A DNA stretch of 34,308 bases from Sulfitobacter sp. HGT1 (GCF_013282155.1 NZ_BLWI01000015.1:1-34308); one strand, 5' to 3'; numbered from the stretch's first letter, positions 24,252 through 33,063 are shown. Notes: a model not told the origin generated them from the sequence alone. Translations and numbers: made by a program.

Positions 24252-25085
24252 ATGAACTGGCTCACCGACAATAAAATCCCGATCGACGACGCAGCAGAGG
24301 CGGCATTTGACTGGCTGCTGATCAACGCAGGCTGGTTGTTTGATGGTCTTTCTGTCGCGATGGAATGGTTGATTGATGCCATTTTATGGGTGCTGCAAAC
24401 GCCGCATCCTTTGGTGATCATCGCGGCTTTTGCGGCCGTGACGTGGTTGATCCAGCGCAACTGGAAAACCCCGTTGATGATCGTTATGGGCTTCTTGTTC
24501 ATCCTGAACCAAGATTACTGGGAGGAAACCACGGAAAGCCTGACACTGGTCCTGTCGGCCTGTGTGGTCTGTATGGGCGTGGGCGTGCCGATCGGTATTG
24601 CCGCCGCGCACCGCCCGAAACTTTACCGCTATATGGCCCCGGTGCTGGATCTGATGCAGACCTTGCCGACCTTTGTGTACCTGATCCCCGCGATTGTGTT
24701 TTTCGGCATCGGCATGGTGCCGGGCCTGATTGCAACGGTGATTTTCGTGCTGCCCGCGCCGATCCGTCTGACCCAGCTTGGCATCGCGTCGACGCCGAAA
24801 CCGCTGCTTGAGGCCGCGCAAGCCTTTGGCGCGAAGCCCAGCCAGACCTTGTGGAAAATCGAATTGCCCTATGCCCTGCCGCAGATCATGACGGGGTTGA
24901 ACCAGACCATCATGCTGTCGCTGTCCATGGTTGTGATCGCGGCGCTTGTGGGGGCGGATGGATTGGGCGTGCCGGTTGTGCGGGCGCTTAATTCCGTGAA
25001 CACGGGGCTTGGGTTTGAATCCGGGCTGATTATTGTGGTCGTGGCAATCATGCTGGACCGTATGCTGCGGGTGACACGGAAATGA
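24252..25085 (+). CDS. choW: Choline ABC transporter permease ChoW
   Basis: A 277-residue inner-membrane permease of the ProW/OpuAB/ChoW family with about six or seven hydrophobic segments. The LDLMQTLPTFVYLIPAIVFFG stretch and the EAAQAFGAKPSQTLWKIELP loop are conserved in this family; the latter is the EAA loop that docks the ATPase. The N-terminal acidic helix with WLLINAGWLFDG is also typical. GGAG precedes ATG 24252. Its stop overlaps the start of choV by 4 nt. It moves choline delivered by ChoX. Confidence 0.93.
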   Translation: MNWLTDNKIPIDDAAEAAFDWLLINAGWLFDGLSVAMEWLIDAILWVLQTPHPLVIIAAFAAVTWLIQRNWKTPLMIVMGFLFILNQDYWEETTESLTLVLSACVVCMGVGVPIGIAAAHRPKLYRYMAPVLDLMQTLPTFVYLIPAIVFFGIGMVPGLIATVIFVLPAPIRLTQLGIASTPKPLLEAAQAFGAKPSQTLWKIELPYALPQIMTGLNQTIMLSLSMVVIAALVGADGLGVPVVRALNSVNTGLGFESGLIIVVVAIMLDRMLRVTRK

Positions 25086-26125
25086 GCGCTGACATGAAAA
25101 CCGCCCCGCAAAATGCCGTTGAATTTGACAATGTATCCATCGTTTTTGGCGATAAACCCGAACGGGCGTTGCCCTTGATGGACGCTGGCAAAGACCGCGC
25201 CGAAATCGAGGTCGCAACCGGTCAGGTGTTGGGGGTCCACAACTGTTCGCTGGATGTGAAATCGGGCGAAATCCTTGTTCTGATGGGGCTTTCCGGCTCT
25301 GGTAAGTCGACGTTGCTGCGGGCGGTCAACGGGTTGAACCCGATGGCGCGCGGGACGGTGCGGGTCAATGATGGCAGTTGGTCTTGCGATATTGCCGCCA
25401 GTTCGGCCACTGATCTGCGCCGCGTGCGCCGCGAATGTGTGTCGATGGTGTTTCAGCAATTCGGCCTGCTGCCGTGGCGGTCTGTGCGCGACAACGTGGC
25501 ATTGGGGTTGGAACTGGCCGATGTTCCCAAGGCCGAACGCTATGAACGTGCCGACAGGCAGCTTGCCCTTGTGGGGCTGTCCGATTGGGCCGACCGCAAG
25601 GTTGGCGAACTGTCGGGCGGGATGCAGCAACGTGTGGGTCTGGCCCGCGCCTTTGCGACCGAGGCTCCGATTTTGCTGATGGATGAACCGTTTTCGGCGC
25701 TTGATCCGCTGATCCGCACGCGCCTGCAAGACGAGCTGCTGGATTTGCAACGCGAATTGAAGCGCACGATCATTTTCGTCAGCCACGATCTGGACGAGGC
25801 GTTCAAACTGGGCGGGCGCATCGCGATAATGGAAGGCGGGCGTATCGTGCAATGCGGCACCCCGCGCGAGATTTTTTCGAACCCCGCATCGCCCTATGTC
25901 GCGGAATTTGTTGCGAATATGAATCCGCTTGGCGTTTTGACCGCACGCGATGTGATGGGCCCCGTGGGCGGGGAAGGTGCCCAGACAGTGGCCGCCGAAA
26001 CGCCGGTGGATGATTTGATCCACCAGCTGGGCGACACCGTGGCAGAAATCGCGGTCGAGGAAGACGGCAAGACCATCGGCACCGTGACAGCCGCCAGCAT
26101 CATCGAAAGACTGCAAACGCGCTGA
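25082..26125 (+). CDS. choV: Choline ABC transporter ATPase ChoV
   Basis: A 347-residue ATPase of the ProV/OpuAA/ChoV type. It has Walker A GLSGSGKST, signature ELSGGMQQRVGLARA, Walker B ILLMDEP and switch His in IFVSHDLDEA. The N-terminal segment before the first strand (about 40 residues including a DAGKDRAEI insert) is the extended start usual in this group. After the ATPase a short region (about 290-347) ends in GKTIGTVTAASIIERLQ, a remnant of the CBS-type regulatory part rather than a full tandem CBS. ATG 25082 overlaps the choW stop (ATGA type). Confidence 0.93.
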   Translation: MSADMKTAPQNAVEFDNVSIVFGDKPERALPLMDAGKDRAEIEVATGQVLGVHNCSLDVKSGEILVLMGLSGSGKSTLLRAVNGLNPMARGTVRVNDGSWSCDIAASSATDLRRVRRECVSMVFQQFGLLPWRSVRDNVALGLELADVPKAERYERADRQLALVGLSDWADRKVGELSGGMQQRVGLARAFATEAPILLMDEPFSALDPLIRTRLQDELLDLQRELKRTIIFVSHDLDEAFKLGGRIAIMEGGRIVQCGTPREIFSNPASPYVAEFVANMNPLGVLTARDVMGPVGGEGAQTVAAETPVDDLIHQLGDTVAEIAVEEDGKTIGTVTAASIIERLQTR

Positions 26126-26172
26126 CCCCTCGATAGGCCTTTGGCCTACCTAAACAGAGCACAGCCTTAAAG

Positions 26173-26199
26173 CCTGCGGTCATTTTTTTTGACCGCAGG
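26173..26199. repeat. 9-bp inverted repeat with an A/T-only loop after choV
   Basis: CCTGCGGTC (26173-26181) and GACCGCAGG (26191-26199) pair perfectly around the loop ATTTTTTTT, with GCCAAAAAATTT following. The T-run lies inside the loop rather than after the stem, so it is not a standard intrinsic terminator. A smaller perfect hairpin, TAGGCC-TTT-GGCCTA, lies just upstream near 26134-26148. Together these may end choXWV transcription or mark a regulatory leader for the decarboxylase gene. Confidence 0.55.
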
Positions 26200-26261
26200 G
26201 CCAAAAAATTTGTTAGTATACCATTAATACAGGTAACGATTTTTCCGGTTTTTTTCCCGGC

Positions 26262-26286
26262 AGGGCATCGCAGTTTTCGCGGCCCT
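26262..26286 (+). promoter_or_regulatory. Leader hairpin with T-rich tail before the decarboxylase gene
   Basis: AGGGC (26262-26266) plus CGC (26269-26271) pair with GCGGCCCT (26279-26286), with a 2-nt bulge, followed by TTATTGTATT. It sits 36 nt before the ATG in a T-rich leader. It may be an attenuator or simply the end of an upstream transcript. Confidence 0.35.
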
Positions 26287-26321
26287 TTATTGTATTCTTA
26301 ATTATTAGGGGGCCTTCTTTT

Positions 26322-28574
26322 ATGGCAACGCATGATAGCAAAACGCATTTCGCCAAAGTCGTATCTGCGCTTCACGCGCAGGCGCAGACGAACAACCGCT
26401 TGGATTTATTGAATGAAACGGGGACGCCGTCCCTGGCAGGCTGGTTCATTGGCCCGATGGGCGAAAATGAATCCGTGATGCAGCAGATGGTGGGCAAAGC
26501 GGTCGCGGCCAATGCGGGCGCGCGGCGCGAATATGGCCAGCAGTTTCGCGATCCGGTCTATGTGACCGACGAAATCAAAGCATCAGCCGACTATAAAACC
26601 ACCATCGAGGCGCTGGAAACCCAGCTTGATCACATGTTGCACGCCTTGCACGGCTCAATTCCGCTGTCGAGCTATCGCAACCAGTCGCATATGTATTGGG
26701 ATTGCACGATGCCCGGTTTCATCGGCTATTTCGCCGCGATGCTGTACAATCAAAACAACGTCGCAGCCGAAGCGTCGCCCGTGACCACCTTGCTGGAAAT
26801 CGAGGTCGGCAAGGATTTGGCGCGGATGTTGGGCTATACCGTTCCCGAAGCCGAGACCGTGCCGCCGGGCACCATCGTCCCTTGGGCCCATATCACCTGT
26901 GACGGGTCGGTCGCCAACGCAGAAAGCATGTGGGCCGCGCGCAATCTGACCTATCTGCCCGTATCGCTGGCCAATGCGATCAAGCGTGAACCGTCGATGG
27001 CCGCAGCCAAGGATTTGACGGTCACGCTGGTCCAAGGCGGCAGCGCCAAACTGATCGAACTGGACAACTGGACGCTGATGAACCTTGGCGTGGACGAGGT
27101 GATTGGCCTGTCCCCCCGGCTGCAATCCGATTGCGGAATTTCGGCGGATACCATCAAGGACGTGTTGGACAAATATTCGGTGCAAAACATCGGGCTGGCC
27201 GATATGCACCGCACCTATCTCAAGGACGTGACCCAACTGCCGGTGATCATGGCCCCCAGCACGCGGCACTATTCGTGGCCCAAAGGGGCGGCGCTGTTGG
27301 GCTTGGGGGCGAACCACGTTCAAAACACCCATGTCGATCTGGATGGCCGTATGCGGATGGATCATCTGCGCGAACAGATCGAAACCTGCTATCAAAACCG
27401 CCGCCCCGTGCTCGAGGTGGTCGCCGTTCTTGGCACGACCGAGGAAAGCTCGGTTGATCCGCTGGCCGATATCGTGGCCCTGCGCGAGGAATACCGCAAA
27501 AAAGGGATGGAGTTCACCATTCACGTGGATGGCGCATGGGGCGGGTATTTCGCGTCAATCCTGCGCAAACCGCGCAATCCGTGGCCCAGCAACGAACAAG
27601 GCGCGCTGGAACACACCCCCGCACTGGTGATGAGCGACTATGTCACGCGCCAATACGAGGCGTTGCAACATGCCGACACGCAAACCGTTGATCCGCACAA
27701 GGCGGGTTTCATTCCCTATCCGGCGGGGGCCATGTGCTATCGCAACGGGGCGATGCGCGATCTGATCGCCTTTACCGCGCCGGTGGTGTTTCACGGCGGT
27801 GTAGATCCCACGGTGGGGGTCTATGGCATTGAGGGGTCCAAACCCGGCGCGGCGGCGGCGGGTGTGTATCTGTCGCACGCGATCATCCGGCCCGATCAAT
27901 CGGGCTACGGCAAGTTGCTGGGCAAATGTATCTTTAATTCCAAACGCTTCTACGCGCAGCTGATGGCCGTCGCGGGCGAAGATGAATGTTTCAAGGTGGT
28001 GCCGTTCCAACGTCTGCCCGCCGAAAAGCAAGGCAAGTCCAAGGCCGAAATCGCCGCCCAGCTTGCCCTGATCCGCGATGAAATCGTGCCGCGTGAAAAT
28101 GACGATCTGCTGGCCTATTTTGCCGACAATCCCGATGCTCAAACACTGTTCCGCGAGATGGGGTCGGATCAGAACATCGTCACCTATGCGTTGAATTTCC
28201 GCACTGCGGACGGCTGGAACACCGATGTGGCACTGGCCAATGATTTCAACACCGCGATGTTTCAGGCGCTCAGCATCGGGGCCTATAACGGGGGCGAGGT
28301 GCCGAGCCAGCCGATGTTCGTCACCTCCTCCAGCTTCGAGGTCGGGGATTACGGGCAGGAGTTTGTCGATGCCTTTGGCGCGCGGCTGTCGCTGGCCCCC
28401 ACGAACGGGTCGGGGATCAACTTTCTGGTGTCCACGACCCAAGACCCTTGGGTCACGGCCACGGAAAAAGGCAATTGGCTGCCCATGGTGCTTGAAGCGC
28501 TCAAAGAAACGGCGCTTGAGCAGACAAAATTGATCGTGGCCAAAAACAACCTGCAACCATGGGCGGGGGGCTGA
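26322..28574 (+). CDS. PLP-dependent group II decarboxylase, long form
   Basis: A 750-residue pyridoxal-phosphate enzyme of the group II amino acid decarboxylase family (glutamate, tyrosine, aromatic amino acid). The PLP lysine is Lys460 in TVDPHKAGF, the ring-nitrogen aspartate is Asp403 in HVDGAWGG, and the stacking His is probably His316 (STRHYSW). The CDGSVANAES segment (193-202) holds the phosphate. Most family members are 450-620 residues; this one has a long C-terminal part (about 560-750) of uncertain role. The PHKAGFIPYPAGA active-site loop resembles the longer tyrosine-decarboxylase-like members. AGGGGG precedes ATG 26322. The product would be an amine plus CO2; the substrate cannot be read from sequence. 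It stands between choV and a FIST-cyclase pair. Confidence 0.88.
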   Translation: MATHDSKTHFAKVVSALHAQAQTNNRLDLLNETGTPSLAGWFIGPMGENESVMQQMVGKAVAANAGARREYGQQFRDPVYVTDEIKASADYKTTIEALETQLDHMLHALHGSIPLSSYRNQSHMYWDCTMPGFIGYFAAMLYNQNNVAAEASPVTTLLEIEVGKDLARMLGYTVPEAETVPPGTIVPWAHITCDGSVANAESMWAARNLTYLPVSLANAIKREPSMAAAKDLTVTLVQGGSAKLIELDNWTLMNLGVDEVIGLSPRLQSDCGISADTIKDVLDKYSVQNIGLADMHRTYLKDVTQLPVIMAPSTRHYSWPKGAALLGLGANHVQNTHVDLDGRMRMDHLREQIETCYQNRRPVLEVVAVLGTTEESSVDPLADIVALREEYRKKGMEFTIHVDGAWGGYFASILRKPRNPWPSNEQGALEHTPALVMSDYVTRQYEALQHADTQTVDPHKAGFIPYPAGAMCYRNGAMRDLIAFTAPVVFHGGVDPTVGVYGIEGSKPGAAAAGVYLSHAIIRPDQSGYGKLLGKCIFNSKRFYAQLMAVAGEDECFKVVPFQRLPAEKQGKSKAEIAAQLALIRDEIVPRENDDLLAYFADNPDAQTLFREMGSDQNIVTYALNFRTADGWNTDVALANDFNTAMFQALSIGAYNGGEVPSQPMFVTSSSFEVGDYGQEFVDAFGARLSLAPTNGSGINFLVSTTQDPWVTATEKGNWLPMVLEALKETALEQTKLIVAKNNLQPWAGG

Positions 28575-28785
28575 ATAACGAGGTTTGCGGCATGAAACCA
28601 AGGGGTGTCCGGTGCACCGTTGGGGGTGCATTGATTGCCAAGCCATGGAAGGGTTGGCCCGAAGAAACGATTAAGGGTTTCCACAGGGCCGAACATCCGG
28701 CACATCATGAGGCAGATTAACGGCTATGGGGTAGCATTAGCTAGGGTAAACAGATCAGTACAGTTCAACTGGGGAGAGTGGGAAC
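28575..28785. other. Intergenic leader before the FIST gene
   Basis: No gene is seen in these 211 bp. A 6-bp inverted repeat TGCACC (28613-28618) and GGTGCA (28625-28630) follows the decarboxylase stop but lacks a T-run. The promoter of the FIST-cyclase pair probably lies in the later part. Confidence 0.4.
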
Positions 28786-29940
28786 ATGTTAAAGATTGCA
28801 ACTGGTGCAAGTGAGGAAGTCGATACGATCGACGCTGTCGAAGAGGCGCTCGAGATCGCATTGGCGGGTATGGACGGGGTTCAGCCCAAGGCCGGGCTTG
28901 CATTTATCGGCATCGACGTCGACGCCGACGTGCTGGTCAAAGCCTTCGCAAAAGCGCTGCCCGGGGTGGAGCTGGCTGGATGTACCACCGATGGCGAGGT
29001 TGCCGGCCCTGACGGGTTTTTGGAAGACAGCGTTGTCATCACCCTGTTCGGGTCTGACGAGGTCGATTTCACCGTTGGCATTGGCCATGGCGCATCGGCT
29101 GACCCGAAAAAAGCAACGGCAACCGCCGTGGCAGATGCCCTTTCAAAGACCGATAAAAAGCCCGCGCTTTGCGTGGCAATGCCCGAAGGCATCGGCCCCG
29201 ACATCAGCGAAATCGTTGGCGGGTTGCGCGCGGCCTTGGGCGAAGATTTCCCGATTGTTGGCGGGGCATCGGGCGACCAGATGCGCTTTCAGGGGACCAA
29301 GCAGTTTTGCAATACCGATGTCGCGTCAGATTCAGTGGCTGTGCTGATCATGTCCGGCCCGCTGGTGTATTCTTGTGGTGTGGCAACGGGCTATGTGGCG
29401 CTTGGCAATCCTCACAAGGTGACCAAGGCTGAAGGGTCGACAATCTACGAGATCGACGGCAAGCCCGCGATCAACCTGTACAAGGAATATGTGCAGGCGC
29501 AATCGGTGCACTTTCCCTTGGCGGTGTACAGCGACGAGCGGGATGATTTCCTGTTGTCGTCGCCTCAGGCCTTTGACGAGGCAAGCGGTGCGGTCACCTT
29601 TGTGAACCCTGTCGCGGTCGACAAGGATGTGCAGCTTGCGACGGCATCGCGCGACGAGATTGTCGCGGCCGCCCGGACCGCTGTGGAAAGCGCTTTCAAG
29701 GGGTTCCCCAAACAAAAGCCGGACGCCGCGCTGTTTTTCTCTTGTGCGGGCCGCCGTGCTGCATTGGGAACGCGGACCAAGGAAGAATACGAAAGCTTTG
29801 AAACCATCATCGGCGGGGCCTTTCCGACCGCAGGTTTCTATACCTACGGCGAAATCGGTCCAGCGGGCAATCAGGGCAGGGCGCTCCAACATACCAACGC
29901 ATTTCTCGCGGTGCTGTTGGGTACCGCGCCTTCGACCTGA
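28786..29940 (+). CDS. FIST-domain sensor protein
   Basis: A 384-residue soluble protein made of a FIST_N domain (about 25-225) and a FIST_C domain (about 230-375). Recognisable parts are the PGVELAGCTTDGEV block, the PIVGGASGDQMRF block, and the C-terminal FFSCAGRRAALG with GGAFPTAGFYTYGEIGP. FIST domains are proposed to be sensors of small ligands such as amino acids and are often joined to signalling outputs. Here the output appears to be the adenylate cyclase that starts only 9 nt after the stop. GGGAGAG precedes ATG 28786. There is no signal peptide or membrane segment. Confidence 0.9.
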   Translation: MLKIATGASEEVDTIDAVEEALEIALAGMDGVQPKAGLAFIGIDVDADVLVKAFAKALPGVELAGCTTDGEVAGPDGFLEDSVVITLFGSDEVDFTVGIGHGASADPKKATATAVADALSKTDKKPALCVAMPEGIGPDISEIVGGLRAALGEDFPIVGGASGDQMRFQGTKQFCNTDVASDSVAVLIMSGPLVYSCGVATGYVALGNPHKVTKAEGSTIYEIDGKPAINLYKEYVQAQSVHFPLAVYSDERDDFLLSSPQAFDEASGAVTFVNPVAVDKDVQLATASRDEIVAAARTAVESAFKGFPKQKPDAALFFSCAGRRAALGTRTKEEYESFETIIGGAFPTAGFYTYGEIGPAGNQGRALQHTNAFLAVLLGTAPST

Positions 29941-29949
29941 TCTTCGTGC

Positions 29950-30801
29950 ATGACGTCCGATGTCCAACACCGAAAGGGTTCCGACCCTGAAAAACTGCTG
30001 CGGCGGTTGGAAAAGCGGCTTGCGAAGTCGGAAAAGGACCGCGCCGAGCTTGAGGAGCTGATGGATGGGTCGCAGGCTTTCCAGCGCCGTGTGATCATGG
30101 ATATCGAGGCCCAGAAGAACCAGATCGAGCAGCTATATGCATCGCTTGAGGCTGAAAAAGAACGGACGGAGCATTTGCTCCGTTCGATCATGCCCGAAAC
30201 CATCGCCGAAGAACTGAAAGCCAGCGGAAAGGTGCGCCCGCGCCACATCCAGTCTGCCACAGTGATGTTCACGGATTTTGTGGATTTCACCAAAAAAACA
30301 GAATCGATGGACCCTGTCGCGCTGGTGGGGATGCTAGACCGTTATTACGGGGCGTTTGATGATATCGTGGCCCGGCATGGTGTCGAAAAGGTTAAAACCA
30401 TCGGTGACGCCTATATGACCGTGGCCGGTGATCTGAACGGATCGGGCGAGATCGACCATGTCGCCGCAACCTGTGCCGCCGCGACGGCGATTTTGGCCTA
30501 TGTGCAAAACAATCTCGATCAAACCGCCAAGGACGAAGTCGCCGGTTGGGGGGTGCGGATCGGGATTCACACAGGCCCCATTTCCAGCGGGGTGGTGGGG
30601 ACCAAGCGGTTGAGCTTTGATATCTGGGGCGACACGGTGAACACGGCCGCCCGCATGGTCAGCGCGTGCCATGTGAACACGGTATTTCTGTCAGCCGATA
30701 CCGCCGCGCTGCTGAAAGCCCCCGAAAGGGTCGTGCGCGGCGGCGATATCGAGGCCAAGGGCAAAGGAACCTTGCAAGCCTATCGGTTGCTTACTTCATG
30801 A
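29950..30801 (+). CDS. Class III adenylate cyclase with N-terminal coiled coil
   Basis: The 283-residue protein has an N-terminal coiled coil (about 12-80) and a cyclase homology domain (about 98-283). Metal aspartates are Asp109 (FTDFVDF) and Asp153 (KTIGDAY). Lys149 and Asp224 (FDIWGD) form the pair that selects ATP rather than GTP, and Asn231 and Arg235 (VNTAAR) complete the site, so cAMP production is predicted. The coiled coil, including RSIMPETIAEELKASG, is the usual signalling helix before such domains. ATG 29950 lies 9 nt after the FIST stop with no clear ribosome site, which suggests coupled translation. Its last 11 nt overlap the end of the convergent DUF4331 gene. Confidence 0.92.
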   Translation: MTSDVQHRKGSDPEKLLRRLEKRLAKSEKDRAELEELMDGSQAFQRRVIMDIEAQKNQIEQLYASLEAEKERTEHLLRSIMPETIAEELKASGKVRPRHIQSATVMFTDFVDFTKKTESMDPVALVGMLDRYYGAFDDIVARHGVEKVKTIGDAYMTVAGDLNGSGEIDHVAATCAAATAILAYVQNNLDQTAKDEVAGWGVRIGIHTGPISSGVVGTKRLSFDIWGDTVNTAARMVSACHVNTVFLSADTAALLKAPERVVRGGDIEAKGKGTLQAYRLLTS

Positions 30802-32002
30802 AGATCGGGAAAACCGGTTCAATCTGGTTACCCGGTTTGAACGCCTGATTGATGGAAGGTGCGACATAGGGAAAGCGGTCCCTCATCCGTTGGGTGCCGA
30901 TATGGGGCAGTTCGACCCCGTCGGCGGGCTCCATGAACGGGTTCAGGTCATAAAGCGTCCAGAAAATCGCATCTTCGCGCAGGTTGCGCCCGTTCGGATA
31001 GCCCGGTGCCGCTGACGGATCCCATTGGATCATATCGGGCAAGTAAAACGCGACCTTTTCGGCCAGCTTGTCTTGGCTGACCTCAAGCTGTTGGAACCGG
31101 TAGGTAAATTGTTCGCCGTAATTGGCCCCGTCCTGATCGGGCGTGGACGCATTATAGGCGTTGTTCAGATCGCCAATGGTGGGATATTTCGCGGCATTGC
31201 GCGGGGTGTAATATTCAGGGTTATACCCCGTTGGCGCATCCACCAGATAGATGCCCTGAATGCCCGCGCGGCCCATGCGGTCCACCGTATTGCCGGTCCC
31301 GTCCGCGACCGTCACCCAGTAATTCAACGGGTCTTTGCCCAGATCGGGCACCTCAAGCACGATCAGCGTCATATCGGTGCGCCCGAATGCCAGCTCGGAT
31401 GACCCTTCGGCGGGCAGATGGTCACCCCCGGCCAATGCCTCTTTGATGGCCAGTGCGACAGGGGCATCCACGGTCAGGAAATCGAAAAAGAACGGATCAC
31501 GCCGCGGCCCGACGAACAGCAATTCATCCATCTTGCCACTGACCACCTGGAGGTCCTGGTTCAGGGCCGTGGTCTGGCCGCTGCCATGCACGGTGCCGGT
31601 CCATTTGGCGTCCTGTGCCTCGGCTCCGATGGCCCTGCGCAGTTCAACCGGTTGCTGTTGACCATTGGTCGGCTGGCCCACCTTGATCTTATAGGCGATG
31701 TCGGCCTTGGCATCGCCGTCCGTGTCGAGGTTGAAAATATAGATCAGGTCCGGCGACAATGTGATCTTGTCAGAGGGCAGGGTGCCATCGGCCCCCGAAC
31801 CTGACAGCGGATTAAGCGTCATCACCATGGCAAGCCCGCCGGTTTGCGGGCCCTGAAACAGGAAAGTGTCGCCAATATCGGCCTGCGGGTTTTGCTGGGT
31901 AAAAGGTGAATCGCGGTGGTCCGAGGCCAGCGCAGGGCCGCAAAGCGCCGCAAGGGCCGTCGCGTAAATGAAATGTCGGGTGGGTGGGGCTACAAATCTC
32001 AT
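30791..32002 (-). CDS. Secreted DUF4331 family protein
   Basis: A 403-residue protein with an N-terminal signal peptide (about 1-26, ending in ALAS), then SDHRDSP, the hallmark start of mature DUF4331 proteins. Further family features are DIGDTFLFQGP near residue 45, the IYIFNLDTDGDAKADIAY stretch (an Asp-rich, calcium-site-like loop), and the GRTDMTLIVLEVP block. Function of the family is unknown; members are periplasmic or extracellular. GGAGAGAG precedes ATG 32002. The stop overlaps the adenylate cyclase end by 11 nt, tail to tail. Confidence 0.88.
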   Translation of the reverse strand: MRFVAPPTRHFIYATALAALCGPALASDHRDSPFTQQNPQADIGDTFLFQGPQTGGLAMVMTLNPLSGSGADGTLPSDKITLSPDLIYIFNLDTDGDAKADIAYKIKVGQPTNGQQQPVELRRAIGAEAQDAKWTGTVHGSGQTTALNQDLQVVSGKMDELLFVGPRRDPFFFDFLTVDAPVALAIKEALAGGDHLPAEGSSELAFGRTDMTLIVLEVPDLGKDPLNYWVTVADGTGNTVDRMGRAGIQGIYLVDAPTGYNPEYYTPRNAAKYPTIGDLNNAYNASTPDQDGANYGEQFTYRFQQLEVSQDKLAEKVAFYLPDMIQWDPSAAPGYPNGRNLREDAIFWTLYDLNPFMEPADGVELPHIGTQRMRDRFPYVAPSINQAFKPGNQIEPVFPIFMK

Positions 32003-32187
32003 CGGCTAATCTCTCTCCAAAATAAATAAGGATCGCAGAAGTGCCCATAGGTTAACAAATATTAACAGACCTGCCTATAGCACCGCTGCGGGATCGGCAC
32101 AGGCCGGCCTAAGGCCCGTTTGATGGCGATGGAAGTCCGGGCAGCCGCAGCCCGACCCTTTGGCCCCCGTTAGCCTGCGCGCCGCGG

Positions 32188-33063
32188 CTAGGGCAGGATC
32201 ATCCGGATGCCGGGGATCTGCTGGATGCGCAGCACATCCTGATCATAGTTCTCGGTCATTTCTTCGACCAGATCATCGGTCCAGCCGACCATGTCCAACT
32301 CTTCCTCGATCGCGTCTTCCATGGCAAACTTGTCAAGAAACGCGGAAATCACCCGCTGCTCCTGAGCCCCCGAAATCTCTGGATGCGCCTCCATATAGGA
32401 CCGGAACCGTTTCATGCCTTCGGTGGTCATGATCGTTTCAAGCAGGTCGAATTCGTTCTTCATCTTGGCCGCTTCGGGCAAGCCGGCCATTTCGTGCATG
32501 ATCTTGCCCCAGATCAGCGGCGCATCTTCGTTGCACCAGACCGTCACGGCAATTTCAGGGGCCGAATCGTGCAACAGCTCCAAAGTTTCCGACCACCGCA
32601 CATCCGCCGGGTCCCTGTTGCCCCAGAAATGCGCATCGGAATTATCTAACGACACCCCATGCAAAATCGGCAGCAAGGTCGCAGGATTGCGAATCCCTAT
32701 GAAAAGCTCGATCTGATCATTCGGGAACAGCTGAACCATACGCATCATCCGCACCGGTGCGGCCGGATAGAGCATGCCTTCGACCATCGCGGTTGCGGGG
32801 GTGCGGAAAAAATTCGCATCCGACAAAATCACGCGCTTTGCTTCGGTGTCTTCCAACACCGCATCCAGCAACACATCCCGCGCGCCTTCGGCAACAGAAG
32901 ACTTGTACATCGCATTCAAAGTATCGCGAAACAGGCCGCGATAGGTGCTGGGCCCCGGTACAAATGTTCCGTTTTTGGACAATGTTTCGGCATTTGCCAG
33001 CAAACTTTTCAGCAAACGTTCTTCTTCGGTGTAATGCGCACCTGCGTGCAAAACCAACTGCAT
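32188..33063 (-). CDS. Conserved hypothetical protein, faintly sulfotransferase-like
   Basis: A 291-residue soluble protein I do not recognise with certainty. The start MQLVLHAGAHYTEEERLLKSLLAN has the spacing of the LHIGTHKTGTTS-type phosphate loop of bacterial sulfotransferase-like proteins, but the Lys and Ser/Thr are replaced. A later FIGIRNPATLLPI segment also recalls that fold. The C-terminal third is acidic and helical. If the relationship is real the enzyme has lost its PAPS-binding loop. ATG 33063 is preferred to the TTG at 33078, which would add five residues; neither has a strong ribosome site. It lies alone between DUF4331 and tRNA-Thr. Confidence 0.6.
   Translation of the reverse strand: MQLVLHAGAHYTEEERLLKSLLANAETLSKNGTFVPGPSTYRGLFRDTLNAMYKSSVAEGARDVLLDAVLEDTEAKRVILSDANFFRTPATAMVEGMLYPAAPVRMMRMVQLFPNDQIELFIGIRNPATLLPILHGVSLDNSDAHFWGNRDPADVRWSETLELLHDSAPEIAVTVWCNEDAPLIWGKIMHEMAGLPEAAKMKNEFDLLETIMTTEGMKRFRSYMEAHPEISGAQEQRVISAFLDKFAMEDAIEEELDMVGWTDDLVEEMTENYDQDVLRIQQIPGIRMILP

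Noticed and set aside
24869..26116. 415-codon minus-strand open frame opposite choV
   Set aside because: His/Gln/Arg-rich nonsense translation, complementary to well-supported choW/choV.
27555..28646. 363-codon minus-strand frame opposite the decarboxylase
   Set aside because: Antisense shadow with no recognisable domain.
28589..28740. Possible small gene between the decarboxylase and the FIST gene
   Set aside because: The short ATG frames there have no ribosome site of note and no conserved motifs.
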